DNA from: Allacma fusca
Lineage: Eukaryota > Arthropoda > Collembola > Symphypleona > Sminthuridae
Length of the DNA stretch: 64,000 nucleotides
Direction: 5' to 3'
Assembly (NCBI GenBank): GCA_947179485.1
Contig: OX359246.1
Coordinates: 55,841,632-55,905,631, forward strand
The position numbers and the translations under genes are program-made. This document shows, in pieces, positions 22,653 through 35,764 of the stretch. Below the pieces are notes generated by a model. The model made no database searches. It worked only from the letters and a program-made list of their open reading frames with translations, and was not told the DNA's origin. How positions within the stretch are numbered: position 1 is the stretch's first letter; the number at the start of each line of letters is the position of its first letter.

Positions 22653-25600
22653 ATACATACACACATGAAACGTGACAAAAATTGTAAGCCAGGCATGTCC
22701 AGGCTTCAAAAGCTAGATTTTCATTGCTGAACTGTATTAGGTTTACGGAATTAAGTTACATTTAAATAAATATTGTAAATCAGCAGGTAATTTCCTATAA
22801 GTTAGTATCCTTCAAAGATGGCACTTATGGGCCAGTATAGCTATGCATGGAGCGCCAGGTTAGCATTCGTCTGGAGACAGCAGAGGGGCTCGTCCTGACT
22901 TAGCGATATCCTTGCCGCGACTTGGTATGTACAAATAACATTAGTATAAAGCTGTAGCGTCTAGAGTTACCTTGTGTGTCATAGAAATAGTGTACTTTGG
23001 CAGCGAAATACTCAAAGAACTTATGTATGCTAACAGTTCTTGTACTTATTATTCAGAATGTTATTTCTACTGTAAAATAACGTTTTTATTGGTCACATCA
23101 ATATGTTAAATATAATTCTATGAATTGTTACTAGGAAATAATTATCCATAGGAGACTAGCTCACAGACATTCAACGACAACAGTCGCATTTATTTTTTCC
23201 TGCTTTTGCCTTCTCATTTTCCTCTCCTAAATTGTTCATGCGAATTAAAGTAGTGATTGTTGTACCTTTTGCATTCAACATTCCACTAATTGGGACTATT
23301 CCTGTGGGCACCAAACCTTGCAACATTTCATGAGCATCCCCTTTTGATGGAAAATAATTCCTCAACACTAGCCTTCAATGAGTAATAATATAGCCTATAA
23401 TATATAAGGGTTGTTAAATGCATTTCTATGGTATTTCGTGTTATGAAGGCTGAGTGGGAAGGAAGGCTGGTTTTTGTGATGGCGGAAGGCAGGATAAGCG
23501 AAATAAGGCTGAGGGAAAGCATTATATTTTAAGGGCTTCATTTAAAAGAAGGATGAAAGAAGGCGTTTTTTCAAAAAATTGCCCCCGAAGGTTTGAAGGA
23601 AGGCTTTTTTGTTTGGACATCTCTGATCTCTGTTGTAGGCATTTTCCTAAAGGAGTACGCTGAAGTCTATAAATATTCTGTAATTTTGCATGTTGTTATA
23701 CAGATATGTACATAAATTATGATGGAGTTGTTTTGCTTAATCCAACTTCACTGTGGTGAAATTTAATTATTTTGTCACAAGTTATTATGAAGCACAGTGA
23801 GCATCGAACTTTTCAATTAAGGCCAGAGGTTATATGTTGGATTTACAGTTTGTCTAGACAACAATAACTTTTAGGACACCACATTGAAACCTCATATTGT
23901 ACCGAGATTATGGTTGGTGTAATCTCGTGCCCTAGGTTCGGGTGAGTAGATAGCTGTGTGTAGGGTATTTATGGAAATAAAACAGTAATGCAAAAAATTG
24001 AGTTTATGCTGGATAATAATCTTAAATTAATTCTCTTAAATCTGAATAAAATCAAAAGAAATCAAATGAATGGAAATTACACGATAATCTTAACTAATTC
24101 TCCGTGTTGAATTCTTCAGTTGGAAATCTCTTTGATTCATAATAGAAGGCAAGGATATATTTCTATTATGAATCACTGCTGGGCTGTCAATCTTCGAGTC
24201 TTGGGCAGGGGCTGATAATGGAGCTGAATCTTTATCGCGATCTTAAGATCCAGTCCGTCCGAGTGCCCCCCAAGAACTCTACCGTTCTTGCTTGACTTAA
24301 CCTACATATTCTCTCTTAATCTATTTACATGTTATTTACATACTTACAATTTAATACAATCATCAGGATTATTGTTTTCAATAACAGAGATTGTTGCTGC
24401 TAAATGACTGGCATTCCCAGTTACTATGGTTTCTGCGAATTCAATGCATTGGAGATTTGTTATTTCTTCAGAAATAGGAATATTGTTATGAGTTGTGTTG
24501 AAGATTAGATTACACCATAGAAATTAACCATAGACACTCTGAAGGCATTTGTTACATTTGAATACATATATACAATTTTAGTGCATAAGAGTCTCATAGA
24601 TGGCGCATATGTATAGTACGTATAACATATGCTAGACTAATTATCCGAAGTTGGACTAAGATACCCGGGTAGTATACCTAATGTCTAAAGGTGGCAATAC
24701 CACTAAAAGCTTTCCATATATGTAGTATTTGATTTTAAGAGGGATAAATGAAAATGTTGGTGTTCGTTTATTAAATAAATTTAGTGACAGTAGAAAAAGT
24801 ATGTATGTACCAAGTATTTAGATGGTGAATATTGTATATTATTACCATAGCTATTTTAATACACATTTATTTATAAAATGAATACTGTAAATTCGGGAAA
24901 CAATGTATTTTAAGTTAAAATCATTGGTTATTGTTATTGGACGTACTATATGATGTGTATAATGAGTAGAGAAAAAGAAGGATTGAAATTATTTCGTGTG
25001 AGCAATAAAGACGTGTTTTTAAGTTTCTCTGAATTCAGAAAGGGAACGAAGTGTTAACCTATTTTCTCACGAAAAGTCCTTCCACTATTGTTCACACGGG
25101 GAAGCAAAGGCTTCCATCATCAGGAAGGTGAAAACTAGAAACGAGAAAGTGGGTGAAAGTATTGTCCAAAGGGACTGGTCCTTCGGAGGGAACAAAGTGT
25201 TTCTAAAATTGACTATTTATTCGTGGAGCCAAGTTGCGGCTCTTACAGAGATGATTTGGTATCCTGTTCCATATCCTGCCTTCCATCAGATTCTGCTGAC
25301 TGGAAGTGCTGACCGGTCCGAAAGGATAAATCTTCCTTCTCAGATCTGTAGATGTGGATTTATAAATAGTGCTCACGTGCCATTAACGCAATCTTATGGT
25401 CACGTAGTCTCTGATTCTGTCACGTAGGTACAGGTGTACATTCTTGGATGTAACAATATTTCTCGAAATGAATGCCTTTATTAAGGTATATAACATACCA
25501 ACCAAATAACTGGATTTGAGATTAGGACTTTGCTCATGGCCCGCAACAATTGTAACATTTTAGAGGAATTATTAAAATTACATTTCAGTTATTACTATTA

Positions 25601-25786
25601 TTACGTAGTTATTATTTCCACATGATATTTTGAGCACTACACTGGAAGGAATATGTATGTATCCTTAATAAAACTATCTGCATTTCGTAGTCGAATCATT
25701 CATATTATCAATCGGAATTCGGTTGTAGTGAATATGGCAAAGGAAATCTTGGCATTTTATATACATATTGTTGCTCCACTTGCTTC
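22653..25786. other. gene-poor stretch with dispersed repeats
   Basis: About 22800-23150 is related to 25850-26250. About 23440-23620 is dense in GAAGG words, with GTTTGGACATCTCTGA at its right end, and may be another word-repeat transposon without a visible left end. An inverted pair TTCATAATAGAA and TTCTATTATGAA lies at about 24137-24177. The open frame 25128-25427 (99 aa) has no recognisable domain. Confidence 0.45.
22800..23150. repeat. dispersed repeat, copy 1 (copy 2 at about 25850-26250)
   Basis: Both contain GCATGGAGCGCCA, then similar blocks around AGAGTTACCTTG, GAAATACTCA, TTGTACTTATTATT and TAAAATA-CTTTTTATTGG in the same order. Non-coding; the family is unknown. Confidence 0.6.
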
Positions 25787-25835
25787 TGGCATGGTAACAA
25801 GTTCAGCGGCTCGCGCTGAACTTGTCATCATGCCA
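25787..25835. repeat. hairpin, 22-bp arms and 5-base loop
   Basis: Arms 25787-25808 and 25814-25835 pair with two mismatches around a GCTCG loop. A second inverted pair, with arms about 25868-25889 and 25902-25921 sharing GGAGCGCCA, follows at once. Possible fold-back element. Confidence 0.55.
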
Positions 25836-25849
25836 CTACTATCTCCCAA

Positions 25850-26250
25850 CACGGCTCTTGTCGGCCAATGTACCTACGCATGGAGCGCCATGTAATCAAA
25901 TGGCGCTCCGCTAGGTACATATGTAGAGGAAGACTAGCCTCAAGTAAGCGTGCGTTTAGAGGCAAAAGGTGGAAAGTACTCACTTTCAGACATCCTTGCT
26001 AATCTTAGATATAGGAAATAATGTTAATGTAAGTTTCCGACATCCAGAGTTACCTTGCTCTGCATGCTTAAGCATACAGAGCTTATCTTATGTCGCTATG
26101 GAAATACTCATTGTACTTATTTGTTATTTATTCATGTACTTATTATTGATGATACTATTTCTATTGTAAAATATCTATTTTTATTGGCTACCTTAATGTG
26201 TTAGATAAGATGCTATAAAATGTTATTCTAGTTAGAATGATTATTATATT
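25850..26250. repeat. dispersed repeat, copy 2 (copy 1 at about 22800-23150)
   Basis: Related to the earlier copy in block order. The short frame 25969-26169 inside it is not supported as a gene. Confidence 0.6.
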
Positions 26251-26657
26251 TTGGTTTTCACTCTCTTGGCTTACGTCTTTGTGTGCACATTGTGCTGATT
26301 TGTCTCCTGCTACTATTTTCTTGGGAAAATCTATTATTATTACTTAACCTAACTAATTTAATCTTTGGTTTGTGTCTGCTTAATAAAATAACCTAAAAGT
26401 ATTTCCTGCCTTGTTGCTTTGCCCCTTTACTCAGTTGCTTTTCCCCCTCTCAAAAGCGTTATTATGTACGTCTTATGCTTGTAATATTTAGATAATTAGC
26501 CGAACTGGTTGGAAAGTAAACAAGATAATTGCTGGCGTTTAGCATACACCACTATCTGCTCTGTACTCTATAATCCACATATACCATACATTGAGGCTCT
26601 ATGTAATTAGTGAGATTGAAAAATACGGTCTCTCTGAACATTTTTATTACAACAGAG

Positions 26658-27630
26658 TAGGGCTCCTCACAACTCAATTTCCTGAGTTAGTTGAAATTGA
26701 ATTTGTAATTGAAATTGAATTTGCAATTCAATTTCCAGTGGTAAATTGTAATTGCTTATTTCAAAATCAAATTCTAGACAAATAATCAGTTTCTATTAAT
26801 CAAGTTGCAGCGTCAATAGTTGAAATTGCCAATTTCAACTATTAAAACTTCCGCAAATTGAAATTGACTTGAAATTGAGATTTAATTGAATTGAAATTGA
26901 GATTTAATTGAATTGAAATTGAATTGAAATTGATTTGGTAGTTTAACCTTTTATCAGTGCGTACAAGCATGCAAACCCTTTTGGAGGTCAAAATTTCATT
27001 CGCAGTGGAAAACAAACATTCCAGAGAAGCATTAGTAGCAGAAGCTCGCAGAAAGTCTCGTTCCACCAGGATAGATTAGGATTTTCCTAAAGTGTGACAA
27101 AGTAAATACACATTGTATTTAAGCATGAAACGTTTACGAAAGTAAAAACCATTGTTCCCGTATTTATAAATGCAAAAGCTATAAGCTACTAAGTCATTTT
27201 CCCGATCTGTAGACTTTGTAGGGCGATAACGTTTGAATTCATCCTTGGAATCGTATTTACAACGCTTTATATTATAAGCAAATATTCAACACGGTAAGGT
27301 GACATTTGTTGTAGGAATTTGCGTAATCTCCTCGCTTTGATAACACATTCGCGCATGCTTGCTTTAATATTCACTAGTTGTCAGCTATTTACTTCAACTA
27401 TCAATTATTGACATCGCATCCACTTGAAATTGAATTGGTGGAAGTTGTCAATTATAATGTCTGAATTGCTAGTTGATTTGTAATTGAAATTGATTCAACA
27501 ACTAAAATACCGTTTTTATTTGAAATTGATTTCAATTTACAACTTGCAGATTAGAATCAATTGAAATTGAATCGAAATTGTATTTGTAATTGACAGTTGC
27601 AATTACTACTTGAAATTGTGTGGAGCCCTA
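26658..27630. mobile_element. hAT-type element, AATTGAAATTGA word, with transposase remnant
   Basis: The ends TAGGGCTCCTCACAA and TTGTGTGGAGCCCTA are inverted. A perfect 8-bp duplication CAACAGAG lies at 26650-26657 and 27631-27638. The outer parts iterate AATTGAAATTG on both strands. Between about 26940 and 27066 the minus strand encodes a short piece including LECLFSTANEILTSKR. This matches the end of hAT transposases (hATC dimerisation region, typical form xxERxFSxAGxILxxKR) and confirms the superfamily. The rest of the transposase is missing, so the element cannot move by itself. Confidence 0.92.
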
Positions 27631-27638
27631 CAACAGAG

Positions 27639-29476
27639 CAGAATTTTAGTACGTCTGGTTTGATTGATATCTCATTAACAATTGCCATCATAACCTTATG
27701 TTTACAAAAATCATTTTGAATGACTTTTTCTTTTAACCAAAGACAATAATTTGTTCAACAATTAATTCCGATTATTAAAAAGTTTCTCCAAGTAATTACA
27801 AACATTAATTAAACATAATAACGGAAATAAATATATGACAATTTCATAACACTCCAATGTTATATTATGAACAATACTAAACACGTCCCTTAGATTGAAA
27901 TGAATAAGTTGAACGAGATCACTTGTCTGAGGATATTCGTCAGGTTTTTCTGGAATCTGGAGTATTTAATTTTTGTAAATTATAATGTCGAATTGTGGTG
28001 ATACTCATAGCATTTCTTTTTTATGGTTCTGCAGTACGCATGTACCAAAAGTAATTAACAATAAGCGAAGCAGTTCATTTAAAGATAATTTTCAGTTATA
28101 AACTAAATTGCTGCTCAGATTAGCACTGGTTTGTAATCGCAGTCCTTAAAATCTAGGTTCTACCATCCTGCTTATTATTTATGATACATAATATCGTGAA
28201 GTTTCAATAATGAGACTTAGCATAGTGAATGTAGTAAAATCTGTCTAGATTTGCAACAACATAATGCTTGAGATTGCTGTATAGTTATGAAAACAACAGT
28301 TTAAGTTTAGCTAAATATCTTTATAAAACAAGATAGATGTGATTCAAACGTGACAGTTGGATACTCTTTTAATTAGAAGTTACTAATTTCTTACATTATA
28401 ATAATTACGACCGTGTGGCGTCACTCTCATGAGTACAACAGTGACTACTTTACTAGACCGGGTTATCGACCCACATTTCTGCCACTATCAAATTTGAGTC
28501 CATGTAATTCCAAGTTTTAAACGAGATCCTCAAGACGGTTTGCAAGCTTTGCAAAAACCTTATTTGCTTCCACTTCGACTCCAGAAATCCCTTTTGATTT
28601 TTAATTAGCTGGAGCTCCATGTTTTGTATTATTGTTTACAGAACTTTGTCCTTCCCATTATATAAACATATCTTAATTTAACCCCAATGACGCATTCATG
28701 ATTAAATTGAAAACTTTCTATAAATGTTCAACCTCTTCCATGTATAAAACGCGGGTGTCGTCCGCATGTCAACCTGTCCGCCCATCTGTTCTACTTGTAC
28801 GTGACTATTTGGTTAAATGCTAATGTAATTATTTGTAGGTTTCCTCTGTACATTGTATATGTGACACTTCGGAAAGACGTTTTGTTGGGTTTGACTTGAC
28901 ATATACAAGGTGGGTGGGCATCGCTAAATAAAAAGCGGGTCCGGTTGTGTCCGCGCTCATCCTTTCGTCCCATTGTGGTGCTTATTTGAAGAAATTTTCT
29001 GTGTATATTTTCCCGTTCGGCACTCTTTCGCTTGTAATGTAATAGTAATTAAACAAATAAATCGTACCGCTATTATATACACGTTTGGAAAACCCACTTT
29101 TTGCGGTTGTAATTAAATACATTAATCCGTAATCATATATAAGAAGCGGGTGATGCCCTTCACACTTTTTCCTTAACAATTTAGAGAATAACTTTCCAAA
29201 TAAGCCCTGAAAATACACGTTTCAGTTAATGCACGTTTTGTAATTTTTAATTGGACTTGATTCGGGTGATGGTATGTAATCTATAATGAAAATTCTACAA
29301 AATTTTGTATAATTTGTATTACAAATAGTTGTACAAATAGTAATACCTAAACCGAACAATTCTCCATTTATCTAACATGTAACTGACAGGGGAAACTTTA
29401 TATTGAAATTTAAGGTTTGAGGAAGCTTGATGGGACACAAATATGGACAGCTATTTATGCACGTTACCGATGGAGG
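27639..29476. other. intergenic, no gene recognised
   Basis: Short opposite-strand frames (28791-28973, 28982-29218) show no family resemblance. I see nothing else. Confidence 0.4.
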
Positions 29477-30143
29477 TAAGGCTTCCATCCGACCGGATAA
29501 ATCGAATATCCGATCCGAATTCGATCCGAACCGAAATTTTCGGATAAATTTTCTTATTATCAGATCCGACCGTTACGGACCGGATACAAATTTTATTCAT
29601 TCGTATCCGATCCGAAAATTTCAGATCGGATAAGTGCATTATCCGATCCGACCGGCGGATATCCGAAATTATCCGAATTGATACCATTAGATGATGAAAA
29701 ATGTATTACTAATTTTCACTGCAAAAATGCATTAGCTTTTTACTACATCACAATATTAATCATTTTTGCATACATTCCGTACAAACTGATTAAAAACTTT
29801 TCAAACACCGCTGTTTTGAAGAATTAATCAGAAAACGCGTAAAAGTGGCACAGTTACTCCTTGGAAAAATTGTTGGTGCACACTTCGTTCTTATTGGTCT
29901 CTCGAACGCGCTAAAAATTAGATTTTCGGATATCCGTCGAATTTTCCGATATTTATTGTTTGTGATCCGAACCGGTCGGATAAAGTTGTTTCCAAATCCG
30001 ATCCGAATCCGATGACCGGATAAGGGGTACGTATCCAAACCGATCGGATTGTGTTCAGATCGGATAATTAGTGTATCCGATCCGATATTTCGGATATCCG
30101 ATCTTCGGATATCCGCGGATCATCCGATCGGATGGAAGCCTTA
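29477..30143. mobile_element. non-autonomous hAT-type element, ATCCGA word
   Basis: The ends TAAGGCTTCCATCCGA and TCGGATGGAAGCCTTA are inverted. A perfect 8-bp duplication GATGGAGG lies at 29469-29476 and 30144-30151. Both outer thirds consist of GGATATCCGATCCGA variants, and the middle (29690-29930) is ordinary AT-rich sequence. The open frames listed across it are products of the repeats. Confidence 0.9.
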
Positions 30144-30474
30144 GATGGAGGAGCTGTTTAAGTGATGCTGGTCTCGTCCTTACGGATGGGGGAACCTTTG
30201 TAGGTTGCCCGTTTTTTAATGTATGCTATTCCATTTAGATTCTATCCTCTCTACTAAGTTGAAAGAGTGGGCCGTCTTCGTCTTCGTCTTGGAAAATTAA
30301 ATTAAAAAATCATTTTACCGTATGTTAGTCTACACTTTTACTAGGGTTGTGCTATTATTATGCTATTACATACAACTATTTACTGCTTTCCCTATTTACA
30401 TTTGCCTCGCTGAGCCAGCAATTGCTGGCTGTGCTGTGCTCGTATTACTACATACCAGTGGGGAGCCCATTGGT

Positions 30475-30672
30475 TCTAGAACGTAACAGAAGGCTAAAAT
30501 AATTTTAAGCTTGATTTTCAATTATCTCGACTCAAAGGAGAGAATTTGTTAGTGGCCTGCGAATATTTAATGAAACGGACTAAGCATTCCAACAAGTCAC
30601 GACACAACTGTCGAGATCATTGAAAATCAAGCTTATAATTATTTTAGACTACTGTTTGTAGAACTGGTGGGT
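30475..30672. repeat. fold-back element of about 198 bp
   Basis: The inner arms at 30494-30531 and about 30612-30650 are reverse complements with only two mismatches over 38 bp (core TAAGCTTGATTTTCAAT). A weaker outer pairing extends to the GGTTCTA/TAGAACT pair. The loop is about 80 bases. It could be a small inverted-repeat transposon or a transcribed hairpin. Confidence 0.6.
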
Positions 30673-30723
30673 TCCACTACATGAAATACATTGCTAACTT
30701 TTAGCATATGAATAGTAATGTCC

Positions 30724-32083
30724 CTATATTGTGATTAGGGCAGTGATCGTGTTGCAGGTTATGAATTCGAATATGGATAATTTTGTAGATTTTTTAATTT
30801 GGTAGAACGATCCCATTTCCAACGCGACGGGTCGACATGACCTGAGTATTGTTAAGATTTCTTTCCTTTGCCGAGAAAGCTCCGTCTGTAAATCATTCCT
30901 CACTGTTGAAATAGCTAAATGGGAGTCTTCAGACGAGACTGTTTCTATTCCCGGCGGAGTTCCTTGCCTGCGAAAGAGGACTTTGTTACCATAATCCTTC
31001 TGGTGGTCAGTAGTAGGGTTCATTTGACCCAAATAACGTTTCTTAACAAATTGAACTTCCTTCTCAGTGAACTCCTTGGGCTGGGAGTATTTCGAGTACG
31101 AAGTATACAAGCAGGCGGTTGCTAAGATACTCATAGAAGGAAAGTTGCCATAGGCGGATGGATCCACTTGGTCATGAAAACGAATGGTTCCGAAGCAACC
31201 CAGAATTATATTTACCACAGCAAAAGCTGTGAAGGTTGGAATGTAGATCTTTGCGCAACCAGCATTATATCGGTTGGACAATAGCTGTAACATTCGGTAA
31301 GTCTTCAGCCGCTCTGACAACGTCATGTTTTTCGCATCTCTGTGTTTCGGAAAATTTTATAATTGAAATTCCTTTTATCCATATGGATAATCGATCTGTA
31401 AGATGAAGTAATGGAAATAATATTTACCTGATCTGCGTCACTTGTTGCACTGTTTGACAATGGAGGAAGCTTGTCATCAGATAGAAACAGACAGTGCCAA
31501 AATTGCTGCAAACTCGAAAGATGCAGAAAAAAGTGTAGAATGTTCTTGTTCCAACGTTCCGGTATTCCTCCGGAAGAATTGAGTAAAGATATTGCTTCTT
31601 CTCAGCTTCTTGGACAAGCATCGCCGATTGAGATGTACACTGAGGAAAGCATAGGAACAGTAGGATCCCGTAAGTAATGTAATTCTTCGTTGTGGGCATT
31701 GCATCCTCACCGAAGTACTCCCTCACGTTGTACATGGAATTGACATAGTTTATTATTTCGTTCCCATTCTTAAGTGTGTTCCTATGTAGAAAGAATACCA
31801 GGACCCATCCCACGAAGGCAAAGAATACAAGAGAGCATTCCCCTTGATTGACAGTTTTGTCTAGCAAAACTCGAATCAGCTCTCTGGTTGCTTGAGCCAA
31901 TTCTAAGGACAGAATAATACGTTGCGTAATTATCCATAATATCCGCTTCCAGACTGGTCCATGACAAAATGACTTCTTCGAGAAAGAATATCGGAACGGT
32001 ACAGACAACACATACTGACCAAACTTGTAGAAGATTGCCGTAATTCGGAGACTTAGACGGGTGGAATTTTCTGGAAGGACCAT
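30724..32083 (-). CDS. multi-pass membrane protein of unknown function, intact copy 2
   Basis: Two exons, 31428-32083 and 30724-31339, spliced in phase 2 (AG|A gives Arg), encode 423 aa. Likely membrane segments are at SLVFFAFVGWVLVFFL, YGILLFLCF, FYTFFCIFRVCSNFG, FTAFAVVNIILGCF and the C-terminal IFEFITCNTITALIT. A charged loop of roughly 100 residues lies between the last two. A short motif SCRPVALEMGSF precedes the last helix. I know of similar multi-pass families expanded in springtails but cannot name this one, and it lacks the TYhhhhhQF signature of gustatory receptors. The paralogue at 19375 is dead, so this is the surviving copy. ATG 32083 is shared by both copies. Confidence 0.72.
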
Positions 32084-32299
32084 ATTTTGTGGGAAATGTT
32101 GTAATTATTATAAAAAGCAGGACCTCAAAAGGCAAAATATAGAAACCTTTAAAAATTACAATGTATTCAATGCTTTCAGTATTTAAGTAAGGTCGGACTA
32201 AAGTGTTGGGAGAAACGTTTATGGCTGACTGAATTCGTTAGGGATGAAGTGACTACCGCAAGCAAAACTGCGTTATGTTTAGAGTAGAAAGGGCAGTTA

Positions 32300-35200
32300 T
32301 ATAAAAGGAAGGCGCCGAAATGTTCCTGGATTTTCCATGTCTATGAAATTCAATGTAGTTAATTTGTTAAATTGAAAGATAACAAAACTGGGAATATAGC
32401 ACAAGTGCTTTGAGAAAACTTTCTGGAGAACCTCAAAATGAGGTGGGGGGTGCAAAGCCTGACTATTTAGGAACAAGTTCTAGCTTCCATATAAGTAAAG
32501 ATGGTTGTATATCAGGCGGGTTAAAAAGTATATTGAGAGTTCATTTTTTGATACCAATAAAATATGCGAAGAGTAAAAAACACACCGGTTTAAAGAAGTA
32601 AAGTAAAGTCGAGAATTATCCGAAAACTCTCTATGCAAATTTGATAAAGAAAATTCAGAATTTATTAAAAATTGAATCTTTTTTGCATGAAATTTCATGG
32701 GATTCAAAAAATGTAGCAGAGAGAATTTACTACACTGAATAGCATGGATGTCAGTGCTAAGAATCATCTGCGATCAGCACTAAGTGCTAATTGTAAGTCA
32801 CTAAGAACCAAGCGTCACCACGGGATGTAACAACATAAACTGGTAACTAAATGTTCTCCTATAAATACCCTAAAATGTTTATTAATACACCACTGAATAT
32901 TGACTATTAGTAAGTAAGACTCGTATGTACACGTACACAGGTGTGCATTAAAGCGTTTGTGGTTGAACTCATCCACGTACAACTTTTTTTTCTTTTTTTT
33001 AGTACGCATCCTTTTGCACTGTTGGTAGTGTATTTCTTTAACCATTAATTAGATATTTCCGCATATAATCGTAATCAGTATGCATATACACAAATTTTAA
33101 GAAAACGGTAGTACATATATTCAAATTACGCATGTGCAAGTTCGTTCGACACCTGCTGGTCAATATAAAAGACAATTCAATGTAAGCAACAAATGTAATT
33201 TATAATTGGCGCAAGTTTAACCTCCCGATTTCCATTTGTGCGTAGTCACATGTGTATAACGTGCCCTCATTTATTTTTTTGAGATCAAACGGATGACCTG
33301 ATCTCCATCAAAAACAATAGACTTCTAACAATTTAGCTAAATTGTCCCTAATAGATTTAAATTTTCTGGTGTCATTTGTTCGTTAGTTATCCTGATGAAC
33401 GACAAGCTGACACCCCGATGATTCGGCTTTTCTTCGCCCCTAAAAAATCCAAAAGTCGTCACAATTTCTCCAAGTTTTGTAATATGTTGGAGACAAACCA
33501 AAACATACATGCATCGGACCAATATGCTATCTGTGTACAAACCATCAGTAAGGTTTTGCTTGATTTGAGTAATTTACAGGAAAACTAATGCATTTCAACA
33601 GGGACAGAGGTACTGGTACGGTCTTCCCAGATATTTATTTGGAGTAACAATACCGTTGTGGCCCCTCGCTAACTCTTACCCGGAGTTTCTATTCACCCCT
33701 CTTGTACAACTGTGAACCCTTGTTCATAGTTACGGGAAATTAATTATTCATGACGATGCTGGCTATAAACATGCCAAGTGAATACATTTAAGGTACACCA
33801 ATGGAGTATATATATGCTGGACAGTTTTGTATTTTCGGTCACTTAGCTTGCATGAACATAATGTACACAAATATAATTACATAAATCCTGTAATGAGATG
33901 TTCATTACTAGGGATGCGAAATATTGCCACTTTACTTATATCGGATTTCTCTGTCTCGCCATAAACATATGTGATATATTGGGTTTCACCAATATAGTGA
34001 CAAACCTTCGAAGCATTTTATCAATAGACGTAATAACCAATAAAAAATAATAATCAAATTGTATCGTAAGAAGAACAAACTTAGTTGTTCAAAACTGACT
34101 CCCAATGAGAAAAATGACTAACAAGTAACCCTAGCCCCATGCCCACTCGGGATCGGAATGAAATTTTGTGGAGCTTAGGTACCTGGCCCAAAGTCCCAGC
34201 GAGACCAAAAGTTTGGACCATCTCATTCTGGTTTGCTCGGGAAATCGCGCAGAAGTTTTAAATAAATCGTGAGCAAAGGACCCTGCCCAACTTAAATTTT
34301 ACAATGTTAAGTCCCATAAGAAAACTTCATTTTCAAACGCGAAAAAAATAAAAATCCTAAAAATGCGTAAAAGCTCATCAATAAGCCATACAACATTATA
34401 TTAGCACACGTTTTAGCAAACTATTAAAAGTTAGCCCGTTAAAACCTAACGAAACATTACGGTTTAACAGTAATTATCTCTGAAGTACTGTAATTAAAAA
34501 ACCTAATGATGTGCCAGTAAGTGGACAAAATATTGCTAACAATAGGGTCTTCGAACAATTTCAGACAATAAGAGTAAATCCTTAACTGAACTGCTCGTGC
34601 AGGACTATTCGAAATGTTTACCCAGCAACACCCGGTAGTCGACTCAATTAAATTGGTAACCTGGCAAAACGAATTCGGGTTTTCACTACATACGATATTA
34701 TGCAATGTTTGAAGATGCTGATTCAGCCCCTAAGTATTATTACGTACAGTTAGGGAATATAACTGACTTTTCGTTGTATATTTTGCAGTTTGTTTTTAAT
34801 CCGTCTTACACTGTCTCAAATTATACTCCTAAATAACTGCTCTTCACACGCCCTTTCCTAAATGCTCACTGTAACAACATTTTACTTGCAGATTATGTCC
34901 ATTCTGTTAGAGCAAAGCTTCCGTAATCTATTCCGAACATTATTCATTCTTCCTGCTGTAGCTTTGTAGCCTGAAGCATCATAATATAATACTCGTTTGC
35001 ATTCATTATCCACTCATGCTTATTTGAACTGTGAATTTATGGCCTCTGAATTACACAGATAAGTTAAAGTATGTCAAAAATGGCCCAGTTTCCATTTCTA
35101 CTACCCATCATTAAAACTAATCTATTGACAAACTTCGTTGTGCGGTACACCGATATTCTGGATAATATTTGCGATAATATCGTCTCGCCATGTACATAGC

Positions 35201-35339
35201 CATTGGCATCCCTAGTCATTACTCTTGCAAAGATTAAACTATCACATTTCTAAAAATAACAAAGCCTTTGGCTTCATTAATCAAAGCTTCATTAGTTTAA
35301 AAGAACATGTACCTAGTACCTAATATAAGGTTTATCTTA
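32300..35339. other. gene-poor stretch
   Basis: About 32400-32500 aligns with 21060-21180 as part of the duplication around the membrane protein gene. Frames such as 33376-33588 and 34457-34705 are short, unsupported and without domain signal. No repeats or RNA genes were recognised. Confidence 0.4.
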
Positions 35340-35345
35340 TTATCT

Positions 35346-35522
35346 TACCTGTTTATAGTTACAATGAACCCATTCAAGAAAGCAGTGATATACTAAAGGG
35401 GTCAAATGATTTACAAAAGGTGAGCATGCAAATTCCTTTCCAGTGTCGATGTCATTGGTAATGTCATGAGAAAATATACGTATAGCTTGTTTTAAGGTAT
35501 CATAATCCAAATTAACTGTCAA
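35346..35522 (-). other. possible orphan coding exon
   Basis: A 58-codon frame ends at a good splice donor (CAG|GTAAGA near 35350) and encodes a balanced, non-repetitive peptide containing DYDTLKQAIRIFSHDI. No matching partner exon was found downstream, so it may be part of a gene I could not assemble or chance. Confidence 0.25.
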
Positions 35523-35764
35523 AATTCTTAGTTATACTGTCACCAGATATTGAGGAAGTAAGGCGAACACTAGAGTTTGTCGATCGATCCAGTCACTGGT
35601 TTGATTTCCAGTTTACATATATACTCAAAATATCTTTTGCACGACATTGAAACCCCAAATATTTATCGAATATTATCGAAATGCTAGACAGGGAACGAAT
35701 GTCTTTATTGTATGAATGTAATTTTTTAATAATAAATATTGAATTGTCAATTATATGACTGACG

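Noticed and set aside
23440-23620. GAAGG-rich stretch as a complete transposon
   Set aside because: Only a possible right end is visible; no left end or target duplication was found, so it is mentioned only within the surrounding region.
23880-24300. Possible terminal repeat of a retroelement
   Set aside because: No second copy, primer site or coding region is nearby, and nothing beyond base composition suggested it.
29427-29687. Frames on both strands rich in SDRI and IRSD
   Set aside because: They are translations of the ATCCGA word array of a hAT element.
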